DNA of 64,000 nucleotides from Hyphomicrobiales bacterium (GTDB lineage Bacteria; Pseudomonadota; Alphaproteobacteria; Rhizobiales; Rhizobiaceae), in contig UBZP01000006.1 of assembly GCA_900469965.1 (NCBI GenBank), forward strand, positions 1 through 64,000, given 5' to 3'. A model generated the notes under the pieces. The model saw only the letters and a program-made list of their open reading frames with translations. It was not told the origin of the DNA and made no database searches. Numbering within the stretch: position 1 is the stretch's first letter; each line of letters opens with the position of its first letter. Below are positions 57,648 to 64,000 of the stretch, in pieces. The position numbers and the translations under genes are program-made.

Positions 57648-57866
57648 GCGGCCGAGACATTCGCAAAATCGGCCCGATCCGGCGCCTGCCAGTATCGCCG
57701 GCGGCAGTCGCCGGCCGGTGGGGCGCATGCGGCGGTGTTCCTGGGTCCTGCGACTCGGTGCCTTCAATGTGACCGCACCGGACGCCACAATGTGCCGCCG
57801 CTGCAGATTCTATCCGAACCAGGACGTAGGCGCCGGTTCAGGATTTCACCGGACTTCGCTCAAACG
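57648..57866. other. Intergenic region between convergent operons
   Basis: About 220 bases without supported genes; short open frames here have no ribosome binding sites. The region ends in the terminator of the glycerol transporter operon. Confidence 0.5.
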
Positions 57867-57896
57867 AAAACCGCCCGGAAGCTTCCCTCCGGGCGG
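57867..57896 (-). terminator. Terminator of the glycerol transporter operon
   Basis: Stem CCGCCCGGA (57871-57879) / TCCGGGCGG (57888-57896). On the minus strand it is followed by TTTTCGTTTG, a good intrinsic terminator about 47 bases after the binding-protein gene. On the plus strand the tail is CGTGTTCG, so it is not effective there. Confidence 0.88.
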
Positions 57897-57943
57897 CGTG
57901 TTCGTCAGGGCTCAGGTCCGCGGTGAGCCCCGCCCTCGTCCGA

Positions 57944-59668
<1,725 letters not shown>

Positions 59669-59737
59669 AGTGTCCTCCCTGGGGTTTGCGAATGCGGGTT
59701 GAAGGATCGGAACCCCGGTCCTTCGAGCTTGGATGCG

Positions 59738-60160
59738 TCAGACGTAGCGGAACACGCCGATGGCGTAGACCACGCACAAGGCGAGTGCCCACCACAGGTT
59801 GGGGCCGACCAGCCCCAGCCATGCGAGATTGATGAATGCCGAGCCGAGCAGCGAGATGAACAGGCGGTCGCCGCGCGTCGTCTCGAAACGCAGGATGCCG
59901 ACGCGCGGATGTCCGCCCGGCCGCGCGTATTCCCAGACCGCCATCAGCGCCAGCAGCGTGAAGATGCTGAGAAAGAACATCGCGGTCGGAAACGACCAGG
60001 CCATCCAGCCGCCGGGGACGAGCGGGGCGAACCAGTCGCGGCCGCCGTCCTTGACCGGCAGCGACAGCACCAGCATTCCGGTCGCAAGCGCGTAGATGAG
60101 CAGGACGGCGAGCAGGGCCAGCGGCCAGCGGCTGTTGTTGTTCGTGGTTGCGGCCATCAT
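59738..60160 (-). CDS. DUF2160 small membrane protein of the glycerol transporter operon
   Basis: 140 residues from ATG 60160, which overlaps the glpQ stop as ATGA and has GGGAGGGT upstream. After MMAATTNNNSRWPL come four hydrophobic segments (LALLAVLLIYALATGMLVL, AMFFLSIFTLLALMAVW, LISL-type SLLGSAFINLAWLGLV, LWWALALCVVYAIGVF). Its place in the operon corresponds to glpU in rhizobia. The role in glycerol uptake is not known; an accessory membrane subunit is the obvious guess. Confidence 0.85.
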   Translation of the reverse strand: MMAATTNNNSRWPLALLAVLLIYALATGMLVLSLPVKDGGRDWFAPLVPGGWMAWSFPTAMFFLSIFTLLALMAVWEYARPGGHPRVGILRFETTRGDRLFISLLGSAFINLAWLGLVGPNLWWALALCVVYAIGVFRYV

Positions 60161-61053
60161 ACCCTCCCGAGCGCGAAGCCCTTGGCGATGTAGTTGCGGA
60201 CGAAGTAGATGACGAGCGCACCGGGGATGATGGTGAGCACGCCGGCTGCGGCCAGCACGCCCCAGTCCATGCCCGAGGCCGAGACCGTGCGCGTCATCGT
60301 GGCGGCGATCGGCTTGGCGTCCGTCGTCGTCAGCGTGCGGGCGATCAAAAGCTCGACCCAGGAGAACATGAAGCAGAAGAAGGCGGCGACGCCGATGCCG
60401 GAGGCGATCAGCGGCACGAAGATCTTGCCGAAGAATTTTGGGAACGAATAGCCGTCGATATAGGCGGTCTCGTCGATCTCCTTCGGCACGCCCGACATGA
60501 AGCCCTCGAGGATCCAGACGGCGAGCGGCACGTTGAACAGGCAGTGGGCGAGCGCGACGGCGATGTGCGTGTCGATCAGGCCGAAGGCCGAATAGAGCTG
60601 GAAGAAGGGCAGGGCGAAGACCGCCGGCGGCGCCATCCGGTTCGTCAAAAGCCAGAAGAACAGGTGCTTGTCGCCGAGGAAGCGGTAGCGCGAGAACGCG
60701 TAGGCCGCCGGCAGCGCGACGGCCACCGAGATCGCCGTGTTCATCACCACGTAGATGATCGAGTTGATGTAGCCGGAATACCAGGCGGGATCGGTGAAGA
60801 TCACCGCATAATTCCTGAGCGTCGGGCTCTGCGGCCACAGCGAGAAGGTGCCGGTGATCTCGGTGTTGGTCTTGAAGCTCATGTTGACGAGCCAGTAGAT
60901 CGGCAGCATCAAAAACACGATGTAGAGGGTCGGCACGATCCAGCCGAGGTTGCGGCGCGGGGCCTCTTCCAGCGCGATCGTGTGTGTCCGTGCGGGCGCC
61001 GCGGCCGTTGCGGTTGCGGGGGCGGATGTCTCTGTCTGAACGCGGGCGGTCAT
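60157..61053 (-). CDS. glpQ: Glycerol ABC transporter permease (GlpQ-like)
   Basis: 298 residues with about six transmembrane helices after an Ala/Thr-rich cytoplasmic N-terminus. The EAA loop is EIDETAYIDGYSFPKFFGKI, of the MalG type. It pairs with GlpP to form the inner-membrane pore. The stop overlaps the DUF2160 start; glpP ends 10 bases upstream. Confidence 0.9.
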   Translation of the reverse strand: MTARVQTETSAPATATAAAPARTHTIALEEAPRRNLGWIVPTLYIVFLMLPIYWLVNMSFKTNTEITGTFSLWPQSPTLRNYAVIFTDPAWYSGYINSIIYVVMNTAISVAVALPAAYAFSRYRFLGDKHLFFWLLTNRMAPPAVFALPFFQLYSAFGLIDTHIAVALAHCLFNVPLAVWILEGFMSGVPKEIDETAYIDGYSFPKFFGKIFVPLIASGIGVAAFFCFMFSWVELLIARTLTTTDAKPIAATMTRTVSASGMDWGVLAAAGVLTIIPGALVIYFVRNYIAKGFALGRV

Positions 61054-61063
61054 CGTTTCCTCC

Positions 61064-61930
61064 TCACGCCTGTTCGTCGCTGCTGGTCATGACCGTGTAG
61101 AAGATCCACGACAGCAGCAGGATGATGAGGAAATAGATGATCGACATGGCCGCGGCCGGGCCGAGGTCGAACTGGCCGATCGCCATCTTGACGAGGTCGA
61201 TCGACAGGAAGGTCGTCGAGTTGCCGGGACCGCCGCCGGTGACGACGAAGGGTTCGGTATAGATCATGAAACTGTCCATGAAGCGCAGCAGGAAGGCGAT
61301 CAGCAGCACGCGCTTCATCTTCGGCAGCTGGATGTAGCGGAAGACGGCCCAGCGCGAGGCGCCGTCGATCTTGGCGGCCTGGTAGTAGGCCTCGGGGATC
61401 GAGACGAGGCCGGCATAGCAGAGCAGCACGACGAGGCTCGTCCAGTGCCAGACGTCCATGACGATCAGCGTCATCCAGGCGTCGAAGACGTCGTTGACGT
61501 AGTTGTAGTCGAAGCCGAGCGCCTTCAGGGTGAAGCCGAGCAGGCCGATGTCGACGCGGCCGAAGACCTGCCAGATCGTGCCGACGACGTTCCACGGGAT
61601 CAGGAGCGGCAGCGCCATCAGCACGAGGCAGACCGGCACGCCAAGGCCCTTCTTCGGCATGTTCAGCGCGATCAGGATGCCGAGCGGGATCTCGATCGAC
61701 AGAATGATCGCCGAGAACAGCAGGTTGCGGCCGAGCGCCTCCCAGAAGCGGTCGGAATGCAGGATCTCGACGAACCAGTCGGTGCCGGCCCAGAAGAACT
61801 GGTTGTTGCCGAACGTGTCCTGGACCGAATAGTTCACCACCGTCATCAGCGGGATGACGGCCGAGAAGGCGACCAGCAACAGCACCGGCAGCACCATGAA
61901 CCAGGCCTTGTTGTTCCAGGTTCTCTCCAT
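61064..61930 (-). CDS. glpP: Glycerol ABC transporter permease (GlpP-like)
   Basis: 288 residues, about six transmembrane helices. The EAA loop is IPEAYYQAAKIDGASRWAVF, of the MalF type. The N-terminal MERTWNNKAWFMVLPVLLLV is standard for the family. The gene starts three bases after the glpT stop, so translation is probably coupled. Confidence 0.9.
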   Translation of the reverse strand: MERTWNNKAWFMVLPVLLLVAFSAVIPLMTVVNYSVQDTFGNNQFFWAGTDWFVEILHSDRFWEALGRNLLFSAIILSIEIPLGILIALNMPKKGLGVPVCLVLMALPLLIPWNVVGTIWQVFGRVDIGLLGFTLKALGFDYNYVNDVFDAWMTLIVMDVWHWTSLVVLLCYAGLVSIPEAYYQAAKIDGASRWAVFRYIQLPKMKRVLLIAFLLRFMDSFMIYTEPFVVTGGGPGNSTTFLSIDLVKMAIGQFDLGPAAAMSIIYFLIILLLSWIFYTVMTSSDEQA

Positions 61931-61933
61931 GGC

Positions 61934-63004
61934 TCAAGCCTCCCTGCCGACACGCCAGCTGTCGGCGTAGATGTTGACGGCGGACGGATCGAAGGTGACG
62001 CGCGGATCGGCGGGGATCTCGCCGTCTTCCGGGACGACGATCGCGATCGGCCGGCCGGCGAATTCGGCGCGGACGATCTTCTGCCGGCCGATGTCCTCGA
62101 CCTTGTTGACGCGGACATGCATGCCCTCGCGGCCGAGGCGGATGAACTCAGGTCGGATGCCGAGCTCGGTCTTGGCGCCGGCGGCGACCTTCGGGCTGTA
62201 GTCCAGCGCGATCGTGTCCGTGCCGAGCGACACCCGGCTGCCGTCGATCTGCGCCGGCAGCAGGTTCATGCCCGGGGAGCCGATGAAGTAGCCGACGAAG
62301 GTGTGGCTCGGCCGCTCGAACAGCTCTGCCGGCGTGCCGATCTGGACGATCTGGCCGTCATACATGACGACGACCTTGTCGGCGAAGGTCAGCGCCTCGG
62401 TCTGGTCGTGGGTGACGTAGACCATGGTGAAGCCGAACTGGCGGTGCAGCTTCTTCAGCTGCGAGCGCAGGATCCACTTCATGTGCGGATCGATGACCGT
62501 CAGGGGCTCGTCGAAGAGGATGGCGTTGACGTCGTTGCGCACCAGGCCGCGACCGAGCGAGATCTTCTGCTTCTGGTCGGCGGTCAGCCCGCGCGCCGTC
62601 TTTTTCGCCCAGCCGGAAAGACCGATCATTTCGATGATCTCGGTGACGCGCCGGTCGACCTCCGGTTCAGGGACGCGCCGGTTGCGTAAGGGGAAGGCCA
62701 GGTTGTCGTAGACGGTCATCGTGTCGTAGATCACCGGGAACTGGAACACTTGGGCGATGTTGCGCTGCTGGGTCGACAGCCGGGTCACGTCCCTGCCGTC
62801 GAACAGGATCTTGCCCTCGGAGGGCTGCAGCAGGCCGGAGATGATGTTCAGCAGCGTGGTCTTGCCGCAGCCGGAGGGGCCGAGCAGCGCATAGGCGCCG
62901 CCATCGTTCCATTCGTGATGGACCTCCTTCAGGGCGTAGTCGGCTTCCGACTTCGGCTTCTCGCCGTAGGCGTGGCGGATATGTTCGAGATTGATGCGTG
63001 CCAT
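61934..63004 (-). CDS. glpT: Glycerol ABC transporter ATP-binding protein (GlpT-like) with a degenerate signature motif
   Basis: 356 residues. Walker A GPSGCGKTT (residues 42-50), Walker B ILFDEP with the catalytic Glu166, and the switch His199 in VTHDQTEAL are all intact. The signature motif is LTADQ (residues 140-144, bases 62573-62587) where LSGGQ is expected. The C-terminal regulatory (TOBE-like) domain of MalK-type ATPases follows. It probably forms a heterodimer with GlpS. The complementary defect in GlpS is noted in the findings. Confidence 0.92.
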   Translation of the reverse strand: MARINLEHIRHAYGEKPKSEADYALKEVHHEWNDGGAYALLGPSGCGKTTLLNIISGLLQPSEGKILFDGRDVTRLSTQQRNIAQVFQFPVIYDTMTVYDNLAFPLRNRRVPEPEVDRRVTEIIEMIGLSGWAKKTARGLTADQKQKISLGRGLVRNDVNAILFDEPLTVIDPHMKWILRSQLKKLHRQFGFTMVYVTHDQTEALTFADKVVVMYDGQIVQIGTPAELFERPSHTFVGYFIGSPGMNLLPAQIDGSRVSLGTDTIALDYSPKVAAGAKTELGIRPEFIRLGREGMHVRVNKVEDIGRQKIVRAEFAGRPIAIVVPEDGEIPADPRVTFDPSAVNIYADSWRVGREA

Positions 63005-63014
63005 GGCTTTCTCC

Positions 63015-64000
63015 TCAGGCCGCCGCCGGGCCGGCGATCGCCCTGCCGTCCGGTGCGAACGCCATCAGGTGGCGCGTGTCGACATAGACGGTGATCGCGG
63101 CGTCCGGCTCGATGTCGTGGATGCCGGGCGCGAGCATGACCCAGCGCGTATCGGCGAACTCGACATGGACGAAGCTTTCGGATCCGGCGATCTCCGAGAT
63201 CGCCGTGCGGACCGTCACCGGGGCGGCGGACGCCGATTGCGGGCTCAGCGCCAGGTGATGCGGCTGGAACGCAACCGTGCAGGGGCCGTCCGGAATGCCG
63301 TGCAGATGGGCCGGGACCGACAGGACGCGCTCGCCTTCCAGCACGAAGTGCCCGTTCGCCTTGGTCAGCGCGAAGGTGTTCAGCGGCGGATCGGCGAAGG
63401 TCTCCGCCGTGATCAGGTCGACGGGGCGGCGATAGACGTCGATGGTGGGGGCGAACTGGGTGATGCGCCCCTCCGACAGCGTCGCGGTATTGCCGCCGAG
63501 CAACAGCGCCTCGGACGGCTCGGTCGTCGCGTAGACGAAGATCGCGCCGGAGGCGGCGAAGATCTTCGGCAGTTCCTCGCGCAACTCCTCGCGCAGCTTG
63601 TAGTCGAGGTTCGCCAGCGGCTCGTCGAGGAGGACGAGGCTGGCATTCTTGACGATGGCGCGCGCCAGTGCCGTGCGCTGCTGCTGGCCGCCGGACAGGT
63701 TCAGCGGCGTGCGGTCGAGATAGGGCGTGAGCTTGAGGAGGTCGGCGGCCTTGCGCACCTCGCGGTCGATCGTCGCCTGGTCGGCGCCCTTGATGCGCAT
63801 CGGCGAGGCGATGTTCTCGTAGACCGTCATCGCCGGATAGTTGATGAACTGCTGGTAGACCATGGCGACGCTGCGGTCCTGCACGCGCAGGCCGGTGACG
63901 TCCTTGCCGTCGAACCAGACCGAGCCGAAGGTCGGCTTGTCGAGGCCGGCCATCAGCCGCATCAGCGAGGTCTTGCCGGATAGCGTCGGGCCGAGCAGCA
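63015..64000 (-). CDS. glpS: Glycerol ABC transporter ATP-binding protein (GlpS-like), N-terminus outside window
   Basis: At least 327 residues visible; the start lies beyond base 64000. Walker A (GPTLSGKTS) is at the window edge, the signature is canonical LSGGQQQR (bases 63684-63698) and Walker B is LVLLDEP. The switch position, normally His, is Thr in YATTEPSEAL (codon at 63522-63524). A C-terminal TOBE-like domain follows. It is the first visible gene of glpSTPQ-DUF2160-glpV and ends 10 bases before glpT. Regulatory genes such as glpD or glpR, expected upstream in relatives, are outside the window. Confidence 0.9.
   Translation of the reverse strand, partial: LLGPTLSGKTSLMRLMAGLDKPTFGSVWFDGKDVTGLRVQDRSVAMVYQQFINYPAMTVYENIASPMRIKGADQATIDREVRKAADLLKLTPYLDRTPLNLSGGQQQRTALARAIVKNASLVLLDEPLANLDYKLREELREELPKIFAASGAIFVYATTEPSEALLLGGNTATLSEGRITQFAPTIDVYRRPVDLITAETFADPPLNTFALTKANGHFVLEGERVLSVPAHLHGIPDGPCTVAFQPHHLALSPQSASAAPVTVRTAISEIAGSESFVHVEFADTRWVMLAPGIHDIEPDAAITVYVDTRHLMAFAPDGRAIAGPAAA

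Overview
The window is about 64 kb of high-GC, gene-dense chromosome from an alphaproteobacterium, most probably family Rhizobiaceae (Rhizobium, Agrobacterium, Shinella or a relative; the genus cannot be fixed by eye). The clues are the helicase/S4/fdxA/CarD/rpoH2 order, an F1-only ATP synthase operon, an mdh-sucCDAB-lpd TCA block, an Ala/Lys-rich N-terminal extension on AtpD, an EcfG-type stress promoter, a RIME-like palindromic repeat and a rhizobial-type glycerol ABC importer. I saw no tRNA, rRNA, CRISPR array, prophage or insertion sequence.

Layout. 1-7.2 kb: the end of a methyltransferase gene, then SUV3-like helicase, S4 RNA-binding protein, seven-iron ferredoxin, CarD with a clear terminator, and RpoH2 behind a GGAAC-N16-CGTT promoter. 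7.3-11.1 kb (minus): an MscS-like channel and an M48 metalloprotease lipoprotein. 11.4-15.7 kb: thiBPQ (minus) under a TPP riboswitch, with thiamine pyrophosphokinase divergent on plus, followed by a Uup-type ABC-F ATPase. 17.6-18.3 kb: a secreted Trp/Arg/Asn-rich protein of unknown function.

18.6-36.7 kb is the respiratory and TCA core on the plus strand: sdhCDAB, an RlaP-like nucleotidyltransferase, an Omp19-like lipoprotein, zapE, then mdh-sucCD-sucA-(YciI)-sucB-(MAPEG, LysE, secreted unknown, SDR)-lpdA. Malate dehydrogenase, succinyl-CoA synthetase, 2-oxoglutarate dehydrogenase and succinate dehydrogenase thus lie within 18 kb, and the ATP synthase F1 operon atpHAGDC follows at 44.2-49.2 kb. 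Between them are a TraB/GumN protein and XerC (minus), a lysophospholipid acyltransferase-like protein, an AAA ATPase, PriA and a small membrane protein.

49.4-64 kb is more accessory: a mannose-1-phosphate guanylyltransferase, a PPP-type phosphatase, an unknown membrane-anchored protein, and a LysR regulator divergent from an iron-type alcohol dehydrogenase, an aldehyde dehydrogenase and an enolase-superfamily enzyme. The LysR gap carries a perfect ATCGAA-N11-TTCGAT dyad. The window ends in a minus-strand glycerol-type ABC importer (glpSTPQ, a DUF2160 protein and the binding protein). The most striking observation is that its two ATPases are complementarily degenerate: GlpT has LTADQ in place of LSGGQ, and GlpS has Thr in place of the switch His. 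Both defects fall in the same composite ATP site, which predicts one consensus and one degenerate site. I found no obviously new defence or mobile system.
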